Origin: Symbiobacterium thermophilum
Lineage (GTDB): Bacteria; Bacillota; Sulfobacillia; DYFQ01
Direction: 5' to 3'
NCBI GenBank assembly: GCA_020725105.1
Contig: DYFQ01000001.1
Span: 45,176-109,175 of the forward strand
DNA length: 64,000 nucleotides
Position 1 is the first letter of the stretch. Each line of letters starts with the position of its first letter. A program made the position numbers and the translations under genes. The notes under the pieces were generated by a model. It saw nothing but the letters and a program-made list of their open reading frames with translations. It had not been told where the DNA came from and ran no database searches. Below are positions 40,452-48,500 of the stretch, piece after piece.

Positions 40452-41067
40452 CGGTGCGTGCCGGCGGCGCCGGGCCCCGGGAACGGCCGGCGGCCAGGGC
40501 CTCGCCTGCCAGCTCCAGGGCTGCGGCCACCGCCGCTTCGGCAGTCTCCACGAAGTGGATGGGGGTCAGGTGCCGGTCGTCAAGGTAGCGGCCGGCCAGG
40601 GCCGGGTCGGCCGCCAGCGCGGCCCTGACGCGGTCGGCCCAGCCGCCGGAAGGCACCAGGACCACCACCGGCCGGCGGTTCAGGTAGGCGGCGGTGAGCT
40701 CGCCGAGGCTCCCGTTGCCCCCGGCCACCATGATCACGGCGTCGGCCGAGTGGACCAGCACCAGACTCCGGTACTCCATGGGCAGACCCGTGGTGACCGG
40801 CACGTCCACGAAGGGGTTGGCCTCGGCCGGGTCGTCGCCGGGCAGGATCCCCACCGTGAGGCCGCCCGCCGCCCTGGCGCCTCGGCAGGCGGCCGCCATC
40901 ACACCGTCGCGGCCGCCGGAAAAGAGCTGCGCTCCGGCGAGCGCGACCTCCCGGCCGACCGCCTCGGCCAGCCGTTCCAGCCGCGGGGGGACGTCGCCCG
41001 CGGAGCCGATGACGGCAATGCGCAAGGGACGGGGCTTGTCCCGGACGCGCTCACTTCTCCCGGTCAT
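40429..41067 (-). CDS. LOG/SLOG-type Rossmann nucleotide-binding protein (TIGR00725-like)
   Basis: A 212-residue protein with the lysine-decarboxylase-like/LOG fold: RIAVIGSAGD, LFSGGRDGVMAAACRGARAA, GILPGDDPAEANPFVDVPV, and VIMVAGGNGSLGELTAAYLN, where GGNGSLGE replaces the PGGxGTxxE motif of cytokinin-activating LOG enzymes. Members of this subfamily bind nucleotide-like ligands; the activity is not established. It is the first gene of a two-gene minus-strand unit, divergent from the FMN reductase gene with a 200-bp gap that should hold both promoters, though I saw no strong boxes. Confidence 0.82.
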   Translation of the reverse strand: MTGRSERVRDKPRPLRIAVIGSAGDVPPRLERLAEAVGREVALAGAQLFSGGRDGVMAAACRGARAAGGLTVGILPGDDPAEANPFVDVPVTTGLPMEYRSLVLVHSADAVIMVAGGNGSLGELTAAYLNRRPVVVLVPSGGWADRVRAALAADPALAGRYLDDRHLTPIHFVETAEAAVAAALELAGEALAAGRSRGPAPPARTGERRGEG

Positions 41068-41267
41068 GGGGCCTCCTCACGCACGGCCGGCCCAGTGGTC
41101 CCGCCCGGGGGACCCGGTCTCCCAGGTGGCGTTCGCCGCCGGGCGCCCGATTCCCTGGAGCGGTGGCCTCCCCGCAGGTGTCGGCGAAGGGGCCGGCCAA
41201 CTCAACCACCGTCGGCCAACCGAACTGGCGGCCGCCGGTCCCGGCGGCCGGAACGAGGTGAGCAAGC

Positions 41268-41864
41268 ATGGAACCCGACGCGGGCGGCGGGCTGAAGCTG
41301 GCGGTGGTCCTGGGCAGCATTCGCAAGGGGCGCCGGAGCGAGCGGCCGGCCCGGCTGGTGGCGGAGCGGGCCGCCGCCGCGGGCTACCAGGCCCGGCTGG
41401 TGGACCTGAAACGCCTGGCCCTGCCCATGTACGACGAGGAGGACGAGAGCCTGGGCCACCCCGGCGTGGCCGAGTTCAGGGCGGCCATGGCCTGGGCTGA
41501 CGCCACAGCCTGGCTGGTCTCGGAGTACAACCACGGCTACCCCGCCGCCCTGAAGAACGCCGTCGACTACCTGCGGCCCGAGATCCGGCGAAAGCCCGCC
41601 CTGGTCTGCGGCGTCTCCCGGGGGGTGCTGGGCGGGCCGCGAGGGGTGGAGCAGTTCAAGCTGGTCCTGGTGGAACTGCACGCCGTCCCCATCCGCGACT
41701 CGGTCTACTTCCCCAACCCCGACGCCATGTTCGACGCCGGCGGCAACCTCGTCCAGCCCGACGTGGCCACGCGGATCGACGAGGCCCTGGCCGAACTCGC
41801 CTGGTACGCCAAGGCCCTCAGGTGGGGGAGGGAGCACCTGGAGCTTCCGGCGCGCCGGCGTTGA
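41268..41864 (+). CDS. NADPH-dependent FMN reductase family protein
   Basis: A 198-residue flavodoxin-fold protein. The FMN phosphate loop is VVLGSIRKGRRSERPA; SEYNHGYPAALKNAVDYL is the conserved flavin-ring loop, and CGVSRGVLGGPRGVEQFKLV follows. It reduces FMN, quinones or azo compounds with NADPH. ATG at 41268 is preceded by GAGGTGAG. It appears to be a single-gene unit. Confidence 0.9.
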   Translation: MEPDAGGGLKLAVVLGSIRKGRRSERPARLVAERAAAAGYQARLVDLKRLALPMYDEEDESLGHPGVAEFRAAMAWADATAWLVSEYNHGYPAALKNAVDYLRPEIRRKPALVCGVSRGVLGGPRGVEQFKLVLVELHAVPIRDSVYFPNPDAMFDAGGNLVQPDVATRIDEALAELAWYAKALRWGREHLELPARRR

Positions 41865-42014
41865 GCCGGAGCCAGGGGCTCAGCGTTCGCGGCCCGCGGA
41901 CCGGCGCAGGGCGGGACCGGAACGTGGAGCCCCGCTCCGGGCCCCGCCGGGACGCGAGCCCCAGCCGCCGGAGGCCCCGGGCGGCGGCTTCCGTCCCGGG
42001 CACGGCCATCACTT

Positions 42015-42128
42015 CTACCTCGGGGAGGCCCGGGCCACGATCTCCGGGCCGATGCCAGCCGGGTCGCCGAGGGTGATGGCAACCCGGGGCCGTTCCCGCG
42101 GCCGCTTCCGGGGTTCGCCCCGGGCCAT
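42015..42128 (-). pseudogene. pdxA: N-terminal remnant of pdxA (4-hydroxythreonine-4-phosphate dehydrogenase)
   Basis: From ATG at 42128 a 37-codon frame contains RVAITLGDPAGIGPEIVARA, the diagnostic PdxA/PdxA2 N-terminus, and stops at TAG after three more residues. The rest of the enzyme is absent. The fragment lies 54 bases downstream of the DinB gene on the same strand. Confidence 0.7.
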
Positions 42129-42182
42129 CCCTTCGGATACCGGTTGCGCCCGTCATCCGGCCTTCCCTTCCCCGGCTGGCGG

Positions 42183-42725
42183 CTACCTGCCCTGGTAGAC
42201 GTCCCAGTAGTCGGGGTGTTCGACCTCGAAGACCGGTGGCGTGTCCTTGCCCAGCAGGCGGGCGATGGCGTAGAGCTGGCCGCGATGGTGTACCTCGTCC
42301 TGGTAGGCGTGGTGCAGCAGGAGCCAGCCCCCGATGCCCTCGTGCCAGGGGTTGTCCGGCCGCAACTCGGCCAGGGCACCGTCGTCGGCCGCTGCGAACC
42401 ACTGCCGCGTGAGGTCACGCACCTCGCTGAGCCAGGCGTGCAACCGATTTACCGAACCCACCGTGGCGGCTTGGTGGGCCGGCCAGTCCTGGTCCGGTTC
42501 CCCCGGTGCCGGATGCCAGCGGCGCAGCAGCACCCCTCGGGCCACGAAGAACTGGTGGCCGCCGATGTGGTGGAAAAGCTCGCCCACCGTGCGCCAGCCC
42601 TCGACCAGCCGGTAACCGAGGTCCTGGTCTTCAAAGCAGGCCAGCAACTTGAGGGTGACCAGCCGGACCCCGTCCCAGTGGTCCAGAAAGGCGGCGGCGG
42701 AGGCCCAGGGCGTTTCAGGTCGCAC
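42183..42725 (-). CDS. DinB-family four-helix protein
   Basis: A 180-residue protein. The DinB/YfiT-like metal-binding histidines are visible: WRTVGELFHHIGGHQFFVAR (residues ~50-70) and HHAYQDEVHHRGQLYAIARL near the C-terminus. Members bind divalent metal and often act as thiol-dependent S-transferases. GTG at 42725 is chosen because GGAGGTGA stands five bases before it. The open frame extends 64 codons further upstream, but that part is a fragment of a 2Fe-2S hydroxylase subunit and should not be counted as DinB. Confidence 0.85.
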   Translation of the reverse strand: MRPETPWASAAAFLDHWDGVRLVTLKLLACFEDQDLGYRLVEGWRTVGELFHHIGGHQFFVARGVLLRRWHPAPGEPDQDWPAHQAATVGSVNRLHAWLSEVRDLTRQWFAAADDGALAELRPDNPWHEGIGGWLLLHHAYQDEVHHRGQLYAIARLLGKDTPPVFEVEHPDYWDVYQGR

Positions 42726-42802
42726 TGCCTTCACCTCCGGCCCGGCGGTGTGCCGGCCGGGTGCCCCGCGGCGCTCAGCGGCCGTTGCCCGAGAGGGCCC
42801 CC

Positions 42803-42899
42803 TCGCTCCGTACGGCGACGGGGCCGGGTTTTCCTGCAGGAGGGCCAGGGCGGTCATGGTCGTGCCCGGCGTGCAGAAGCCGCACTGGATGGCGTGGAG
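42803..42899 (-). pseudogene. Remnant of a CoxS/XdhC-type 2Fe-2S subunit
   Basis: LHAIQCGFCTPGTTMTALAL followed by LQENPAPS is the second cluster-binding motif of molybdenum hydroxylase small subunits (QCGFCTPG...NPxPS). About 32 residues survive of a ~155-residue protein. The frame then runs on into the DinB gene. Confidence 0.65.
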
Positions 42900-42916
42900 G
42901 CGCCAGAAGGCCGGCA

Positions 42917-42997
42917 CTCCAGGGCGAAGTAGGCCTGGGGCGCGCCCGGCGCCCGGTAGGCGCCGACCGGTGACTTCTGGGTCAGGACCTCGTAGGC
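42917..42997 (-). pseudogene. Remnant of a molybdenum hydroxylase large subunit (CoxL/XdhA type)
   Basis: AYEVLTQKSPVGAYRAPGAP followed by QAYFALE matches the conserved N-x-x-P-x-GAYRGxGxPxAxFxxE segment of CO dehydrogenase/xanthine dehydrogenase large subunits. It abuts the small-subunit remnant directly, in another frame, so a large internal deletion joined the two genes. Confidence 0.6.
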
Positions 42998-43123
42998 GGC
43001 CGGGTCCAGTTCGGCTACGGAAAGTACGTCTATGCCGGCGAGGTCACGACGCGGGTGCGCGAGGTCATGCCCCCGCTCATCGCGGCCAGGTTGCCCCGGG
43101 CGCGGCCGGAGTACGTCGTGTGA
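42992..43123 (+). pseudogene. Unrecognised C-terminal fragment
   Basis: A 43-residue plus-strand frame ends at TGA 43121. It reads VQFGYGKYVYAGEVTTRVRE, then VMPPLIAARLPRARPEYVV, with codon use like real genes here. I do not recognise the family. It directly adjoins the hydroxylase remnants on the other strand. The next 199 bases up to the GntR gene hold only the candidate operator. Confidence 0.35.
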
Positions 43124-43217
43124 CGCGGCACCCGTGCCTGACGACCCACCACCGAGCGACAGAACCTGCAAAGATCCGGGAGGATTTCGCGTAGTTTTGT
43201 CGAACGCGGTGGCCAAA

Positions 43218-43230
43218 TTGGTCAGACCGG
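43218..43230 (+). promoter_or_regulatory. Possible FadR/GntR-type operator
   Basis: TTGGTCAGACCGG contains the GGTC-n-GACC palindrome typical of FadR-subfamily GntR operators (TGGTCnGACCA) and lies 93 bases upstream of a gene for such a regulator. The outer bases match on one side only. Confidence 0.4.
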
Positions 43231-43322
43231 TGGCCTGCCGCAGCAGGCCAGCGGCCAGCCGCGGTTAGTCCGCGGCCAACCAGGTCACGGGACCTTGACA
43301 CGGACGGAATCCGGGGTGAGCC

Positions 43323-44090
43323 ATGAACATCACGGATCTGCGCGACCGGGACCGTGAGCGGCGGCGTTACGAGGAGATCATTCACAAGGTAAAAGAGCTC
43401 ATGCTTCAGGGCAAGCTCGGGCCGGGCGACAAGCTCTTACCCGAGCGCCAGCTGGCGGAGATTCTGGGCGTGAGCAGGGCCTCGGTGCGGGAAGCCCTCA
43501 CGGTGCTCCAGGCCATGGGCATTCTGGAGGTTACTCCCGGTGGAGGGACCTACGTCCGGGAGTTCAGCCTCACCGACCTCGTTCAGCCTTTTGCCGTCGT
43601 TGCCATCAGAGAGTACCGGCAGGTTCAGGACTTACTTGAGGTGCGCAAAGTGCTGGAAGTGAGAGCCGCGGAGATGGCGGCCGAACGGGCCCAGCCGTCG
43701 GACCTCGCCCTGATCTACGAAGACGCTCGAGCCTTCAAGGAAGATATCGAGGCCGGACGTTCCCCGGACGAGTCGGATAGCAACTTCCACGCCCACATCG
43801 CGGCAGCCACCAAGAACGGTGTCCTGATCAGCGTCATGTCCATGCTGAGCACCCTCTACCGTGAGACGTACGGCCCGACCCGGCTGCGGCTGGTGACGGC
43901 CGCCGGCGCGGACTACGTGGCCGACCACTTCAAGGTGTACGAGGCGCTCAAGGATCAGGATGTGAAGGGGGCGGGGGCGGCCATGGCCGCCCATGTCGAG
44001 CGAATCCTGTCCGCCTTCAGGCAACTCGAGCACCAGGAGGGCGAGAGGCACCGCGGTCCCCGGCGGACTGCTCAGGGGGGACAGAGGTGA
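43323..44090 (+). CDS. GntR/FadR-family transcriptional regulator
   Basis: A 255-residue protein. The N-terminal winged helix (KVKELMLQGKLGPGDKLLPE, RQLAEILGVSRASVREALTV, LQAMGILEVTPGGGTYV) is followed by an FCD ligand domain with DLLEVRKVLEVRAAEMAA, DSNFHAHIAAATKN and the metal/ligand-site histidine in DHFKVYEALKDQDVKGA. It is the first gene of the plus-strand catabolic island and most likely senses a carboxylate or acyl-CoA to control it. Its stop overlaps the start of the CaiB-type gene (GTGA). Confidence 0.9.
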   Translation: MNITDLRDRDRERRRYEEIIHKVKELMLQGKLGPGDKLLPERQLAEILGVSRASVREALTVLQAMGILEVTPGGGTYVREFSLTDLVQPFAVVAIREYRQVQDLLEVRKVLEVRAAEMAAERAQPSDLALIYEDARAFKEDIEAGRSPDESDSNFHAHIAAATKNGVLISVMSMLSTLYRETYGPTRLRLVTAAGADYVADHFKVYEALKDQDVKGAGAAMAAHVERILSAFRQLEHQEGERHRGPRRTAQGGQR

Positions 44091-45289
44091 GAGACGGGCC
44101 ACCCCTCAGGGGTCTGAGAGTTGTGGACGCCGCCACGATGATGGCTGCGCCTTGGGCCGCGACCTACCTCGCCGACTTCGGGGCAGAGGTCATAAAGATC
44201 GAGCACCCGAAGACCGGCGATCAGGTCAGGCGCTTTGGCGGGGTCAAGGACGGCAAGGGCTTCTTCTGGAAAACGCTCTCTCGCAACAAGAAGTGCGTCA
44301 CCCTCAACCTCAGCAAGGACGAGGGTAAGGCCCTACTCCTCCGGCTGCTGAAGCACACCGACGTCTTCATCGAAAACTTCAGGCCCGGCACGCTCGAGCG
44401 CTGGGGCCTGGGCTGGGACGTCCTGCACGAGGCGAACCGCCGGCTCATCGTTCTCAGGTGCTCCGGTTTTGGCCAGTCCGGCCCCTATGCCGAGCGGGCA
44501 GGATTCGGCAGCATCGCCGAGGGCATGTGCGGTTTCGCCGCGCTGAACGGCTACCCCGACAGCCCGCCGACGCTACCGCCGATTGCCCTGGCTGACGGGG
44601 TCACCAGCGTCTTCGCCGCGCTCTGCGTCATGGTGGCCGTCTACGAGCGGGACGTGCTGGGTAGCGGCGAGGGCCAGGTCATTGACATCTCCCTGTACGA
44701 GCCGCTGATGCGGTTCATGGAAGCCTACATCGTCGAGTACGGCGTGCTGGGGACGGTGCCTGGCCGGGCCGGCAACCGGATCGCTTCCGCGGCGCCAAGA
44801 AACGTCTATCAGACCGCGGACGGCAGGTGGGTCAGCCTGTCGGCCAGCGCCCAGCCCATCGCCGAGAACGTCTTCCGGGCCATCGGCCGGCCCGAACTCA
44901 TCACCGACCCGAGGTTCTGCGACAACCCGAGCCGGGTCAAGCACGTGGACGAACTGGACGCCATCATCGGTGAGTGGATGTCCCGCCATACCGCCCAGGA
45001 AGTCATGGATACCCTGCTTTCCGCCGGCGCGGTGGTCGGCCCGATCTACAGCATCGACCAGCTCTTCGCCGATCCCCAGGTGGTCCACCGCCAGTCCCTC
45101 GTGGAAGTCGACGACCCGGACTTCGGCAAGGTCACCATGCCCAACGTGGTAGCCCGCTTCTCGCGCACGCCCGGCCGGATCGCCTTCACGGGGCCGGACA
45201 AGGGCCAGCACAACAAGGAGATCTATGGGGGCCTGCTGGGACTCTCCGACGAGGAACTGGCGAGGCTCGCGGAAAGCGAGGTGACCTGA
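44087..45289 (+). CDS. CaiB/BaiF family class III CoA-transferase
   Basis: A 400-residue protein of normal family length: LRGLRVVDAATMMAAPWAAT, YLADFGAEVIKIEHPKTGDQ, LSRNKKCVTLNLSKDEGKAL, DVFIENFRPGTLERWGLGWD, FGQSGPYAERAGF. The catalytic Asp is in IALADGVTS near residue 170. It moves CoA between carboxylic acids through an anhydride with this Asp. The pair is not known; in this operon branched-chain or other short-chain acids released by the tungsten oxidoreductase are sensible acceptors. GTG at 44087 overlaps the regulator gene. Confidence 0.92.
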   Translation: MRDGPPLRGLRVVDAATMMAAPWAATYLADFGAEVIKIEHPKTGDQVRRFGGVKDGKGFFWKTLSRNKKCVTLNLSKDEGKALLLRLLKHTDVFIENFRPGTLERWGLGWDVLHEANRRLIVLRCSGFGQSGPYAERAGFGSIAEGMCGFAALNGYPDSPPTLPPIALADGVTSVFAALCVMVAVYERDVLGSGEGQVIDISLYEPLMRFMEAYIVEYGVLGTVPGRAGNRIASAAPRNVYQTADGRWVSLSASAQPIAENVFRAIGRPELITDPRFCDNPSRVKHVDELDAIIGEWMSRHTAQEVMDTLLSAGAVVGPIYSIDQLFADPQVVHRQSLVEVDDPDFGKVTMPNVVARFSRTPGRIAFTGPDKGQHNKEIYGGLLGLSDEELARLAESEVT

Positions 45290-45293
45290 ACCG

Positions 45294-45917
45294 TTGAACA
45301 CGCTGGCCAGCCGCAGTTTCGCCCTACGGAAGGTACACTCGCTAGCCGGCGTGGTCCCGGTCGGCCTGTTCTTCCTGGAGCACCTCGTCTCCAACAGCTA
45401 CGCCGTTTACGGCCCTGAGCGGTTCGACGCCCACGTGCGCCGGCTGCACAGCATTCCGTTCCTGTTTGCCGTGGAGCTGGTGTTCATCATCCTGCCCATC
45501 CTTTACCACGGCTTCTACGGGGCCTACGTCACCCTTTGCGGCCAGTGCAACGTGGGGCGGTACGGCTACGGCCGCAACTGGGCGTATCTGTTGCAGCGGG
45601 CGACCGGCGTCGTGACGCTGGTCTTCGTGGTCTGGCACTATTGGACCCTGAAGCTGCAGAGCCTGCTCTCCGGCAGGCTAATCGGTTTCTCGGACCTGGC
45701 TGAGCTGTTCGCCAACACGTGGACGGCCTTGCTCTATCTGGCCGCGACGGTGTGCGCCATCTACCACTTCACCAACGGATTGTGGGGGTTCACCGTATCG
45801 TGGGGGATTGTGTCAGGTCCCCGCGCCCAGGCGACGCTGGTCCGGGCCACCTGGGTGCTCTTTGCCGTCCTGACGGCGGTTACGGTATGGTTCGTCGCCG
45901 CTTTCGCCGGGTGGTAA
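45294..45917 (+). CDS. sdhC: Succinate dehydrogenase cytochrome b558 subunit
   Basis: A 207-residue, five-helix membrane protein of the Bacillus type (type B, di-heme). Candidate heme ligands are HSLAGVVPVGLFFLEHL (helix 1), RLHSIPF, LYHGFYGAYV (helix 2), VVWHYWTL (helix 3) and IYHFTNGLWGFTVSWGI (helix 4). It anchors SdhAB and exchanges electrons with the quinone pool. TTG at 45294 with GAGGTGA nine bases upstream follows the CaiB-type gene after four bases, so SDH is part of the same operon. Confidence 0.93.
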   Translation: MNTLASRSFALRKVHSLAGVVPVGLFFLEHLVSNSYAVYGPERFDAHVRRLHSIPFLFAVELVFIILPILYHGFYGAYVTLCGQCNVGRYGYGRNWAYLLQRATGVVTLVFVVWHYWTLKLQSLLSGRLIGFSDLAELFANTWTALLYLAATVCAIYHFTNGLWGFTVSWGIVSGPRAQATLVRATWVLFAVLTAVTVWFVAAFAGW

Positions 45918-45942
45918 GGTTCCGGGAGTGTGAGGGAGAGCC

Positions 45943-47691
45943 GTGAGGCGACTGGTGGTCGTAGGCGGGGGTCTGGCGGGGCTGATGGCCGCGCTCAAGG
46001 CGGCCGAGGCCGGCGTCGCCGTGGACCTCCTGGCCCTCGGGCCGTGTAAGCGCTCTCATTCCGCCGCCGCGCAGGGTGGCATCAACGCGGCCCTGGACAC
46101 GCTGGGCGAGGGCGATTCGCCGGAGCGGCACTTCGACGACACCATCTATGGAGGTGACTTCCTGGCGGACCAGACCCCGGTCAGGCGGATGTGCGAGGCG
46201 GCCCCGGCCATCATCCACCTGTTCGACCGGATGGGCGTCCCCTTCAACCGCACCCCGGAAGGGCTCATCGCCTTGCGGCGGCTGGGTGGCACCAGGTTCC
46301 ACCGGGTCGCCTTTGTGGGTGCCACCACCGGGCAGCAGCTTCTTTACGCCGCCGACGAACAGGTCCGCCGGTTCGAGGTGGCCGGCCTGGTGAAACGGTA
46401 CGAGGGGTGGGAGTTTCTCTCGGCGATTCTTGATGGTTCCGGTCGCTGCCGCGGGGTCGTGGCCCAGGAACTGAAGAGCATGGAAATCCGGGCTTTCCCG
46501 GCGGGGGCCGTGGTCATCGCCACCGGGGGTCCGGGCCTCATCTTCGGCCGCACTACCAACTCGGAGCACAACAACGGCTTTGCCGCCGCCGCCCTCCACC
46601 GGCAGGGGGTCAAGTACGCCAACGGCGAGTTCATCCAGGTACACCCCACGGCCATCCCCGGCGCCGACAAGCACCGGCTGATCTCGGAGTCGGCGAGGGG
46701 CGAGGGCGGCCGCGTCTGGACCCTGCGGGACGGCAAGCCCTGGTACTTTCTGGAGGAATGGTACCCCGCCTACGGCAACCTGGTGCCCCGCGACATCGCC
46801 ACCCGCGCCATCTTCAAGGTCTGCGTCGAGATGGGCCTGGGCGTTGACGGCGAGAACGCCGTTTACCTGGACATGTCCCACATGGATCCGGCCGAGGTCA
46901 GGCGCCGGCTCGAGGGGATCCTCGAGATATACCAGGTGTTCACCGGCCGGGACCCCTGCCGGGTACCGATGAAGATCTTCCCGGCGGTGCACTACTCCAT
47001 GGGCGGGCTCTGGGTCGATTTCGACCAGATGACCAACGTCCCGGGTCTCTTTGCCGCCGGCGAGTGCGAGCACCAGTACCACGGGGCCAACCGGCTGGGC
47101 GGAAACGGGATGCTGTCGGCTATTTTCGGCGGGATGGTGGCCGGTGAGGCGGCGGTGCGGCTCATAAACGCCGGTGAGGCTGGTCCTGTCCCGTCGTCCC
47201 TGCTGGAGGCCGAGGCCCGCCGCGAGGAGGAGAAGGTCCAGGCGCTGATGCGGCTGGACGGCCCCGAGAACCCTTACCGCCTCCACGAGGAACTCGGCGA
47301 GTGGATGAACGACAACGTCACGGTCGTGCGGTACAACCACCAGCTCAAGCGCACCCTCGAGAAGATCGCGGAGCTGAAGGACAGGTTTTCCAGGGTCGGC
47401 CTGCACGACACCGGCCTCTGGTCGAACCAGGCCCTGTCGTTCACCCGGCAACTGGGCGGCATGCTCGACCTGGCGGAGGTCATCACCGTCGGGGCGCTCT
47501 TGCGCGACGAGAGCCGCGGGGCCCACTACAAGCCCGAGTTCCCGGAGCGCGACGACGCCAACTGGCTGAAGACCACCATCGCGACGTACCACCCCGACGG
47601 GCCCAGGGTCACTTACGAGCCCGTGGACCTGCAGTTCATCAAGCCTCGCGTGCGCAGGTACGACACCGAGGAGGCGACGCGAGGTGGCTGA
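45943..47691 (+). CDS. sdhA: Succinate dehydrogenase/fumarate reductase flavoprotein subunit
   Basis: A 582-residue protein. The N-terminal FAD motif is VVVGGGLAGLMAALKAAEAG; the covalent-FAD His lies in KRSHSAAAQGGINAAL. The dicarboxylate site includes HPTAIPG, RGEGGRVW, VHYSMGGLWVD and the FAD-binding AGECEHQYHGANRLGGNGML. It oxidises succinate to fumarate, or the reverse. GTG at 45943. Its end overlaps sdhB by eight bases. Confidence 0.95.
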   Translation: MRRLVVVGGGLAGLMAALKAAEAGVAVDLLALGPCKRSHSAAAQGGINAALDTLGEGDSPERHFDDTIYGGDFLADQTPVRRMCEAAPAIIHLFDRMGVPFNRTPEGLIALRRLGGTRFHRVAFVGATTGQQLLYAADEQVRRFEVAGLVKRYEGWEFLSAILDGSGRCRGVVAQELKSMEIRAFPAGAVVIATGGPGLIFGRTTNSEHNNGFAAAALHRQGVKYANGEFIQVHPTAIPGADKHRLISESARGEGGRVWTLRDGKPWYFLEEWYPAYGNLVPRDIATRAIFKVCVEMGLGVDGENAVYLDMSHMDPAEVRRRLEGILEIYQVFTGRDPCRVPMKIFPAVHYSMGGLWVDFDQMTNVPGLFAAGECEHQYHGANRLGGNGMLSAIFGGMVAGEAAVRLINAGEAGPVPSSLLEAEARREEEKVQALMRLDGPENPYRLHEELGEWMNDNVTVVRYNHQLKRTLEKIAELKDRFSRVGLHDTGLWSNQALSFTRQLGGMLDLAEVITVGALLRDESRGAHYKPEFPERDDANWLKTTIATYHPDGPRVTYEPVDLQFIKPRVRRYDTEEATRGG

Positions 47692-48430
47692 GACCGTAAC
47701 CTTGCGCGTCAAACGCCGGAGCGCGCCCGACTCCCGCGCCTGCTGGGAGGAGTTCCGGGTTCGGGTCCCCCCCACTGCCAACGTGGTAGCGGCGCTCAAG
47801 GAGATCAGGAAGACACCCGTCAACGCCGCCGGCCGGCCCACCCCGCCTGTCGTCTGGGACTGCAGTTGCCTGGAGGGCGTCTGCGGCGCCTGCGCCATGC
47901 TGATCAACGGCAAGGCGCGGCTGGCCTGCACCGCGCTCCTGAAGGACCTGGCCCAGCCCGTCAGGCTGGAGCCCTTGAGCAAGTTCCCGGTGGTTCGCGA
48001 CCTCATGGTGGACCGGACGGCCCTCTTCGAAGGCCTCAAGCGGGCGAAGGCCTGGATCGAACTGGACGGCACCCACGACCTGGGGCCGGGCCCGCGGGTG
48101 CAGCAGTCCTTGCAGGCATGGACCTACGAGCTGTCTCGCTGCAACAGTTGCGGGTGCTGCATGGAGGCCTGTCCCCAGGTCAACGGCCGGTCAGCCTTTA
48201 TCGGGCCGGCCCCGCTGGCCCAGATCACGCGGTTCAACGCCCACCCACTTGGCGAGTCGCTCCGGGCCGAGCGGCTGGAAGCGGCCAGGGGGCCGGGTGG
48301 GGTGCACGAGTGCGGCAAGGCGCAGAACTGCGAGAAAGTCTGTCCCAAACGTCTCCCGCTGGTCTGGGCCATCGCCGAGTTGAACCGACAGGCGGTGGCC
48401 TACAGCATCAGGCAGTGGCTCAGCCGCTAG
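47684..48430 (+). CDS. sdhB: Succinate dehydrogenase iron-sulfur subunit
   Basis: A 248-residue protein with all three cluster motifs: 2Fe-2S CSCLEGVCGACAMLINGKAR then LAC, 4Fe-4S CNSCGCCMEACP and 3Fe-4S CGKAQNCEKVCPK. The second motif reads CNSCGCCMEAC, close to the B-type consensus. GTG at 47684 lies within the end of sdhA. A 70-base gap follows before the aminotransferase gene. Confidence 0.95.
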   Translation: MAETVTLRVKRRSAPDSRACWEEFRVRVPPTANVVAALKEIRKTPVNAAGRPTPPVVWDCSCLEGVCGACAMLINGKARLACTALLKDLAQPVRLEPLSKFPVVRDLMVDRTALFEGLKRAKAWIELDGTHDLGPGPRVQQSLQAWTYELSRCNSCGCCMEACPQVNGRSAFIGPAPLAQITRFNAHPLGESLRAERLEAARGPGGVHECGKAQNCEKVCPKRLPLVWAIAELNRQAVAYSIRQWLSR

Positions 48431-48500
48431 CCCGCCAGGCGGCCCCGGGGCACGTCCTGGCCGGGCGCGGGTTGCCGGCGGTCGGAGGAGGCAGCGGTCG

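Noticed and set aside
42726..42917. N-terminal 2Fe-2S domain fused to DinB
   Set aside because: Only the second cluster motif of the small subunit is present, and a strong ribosome site and GTG at 42725 start the DinB domain itself.
43294..43299. TTGACA as a -35 box for the GntR gene
   Set aside because: It lies only 24 bases before the start codon, leaving no room for a -10 and transcription start.
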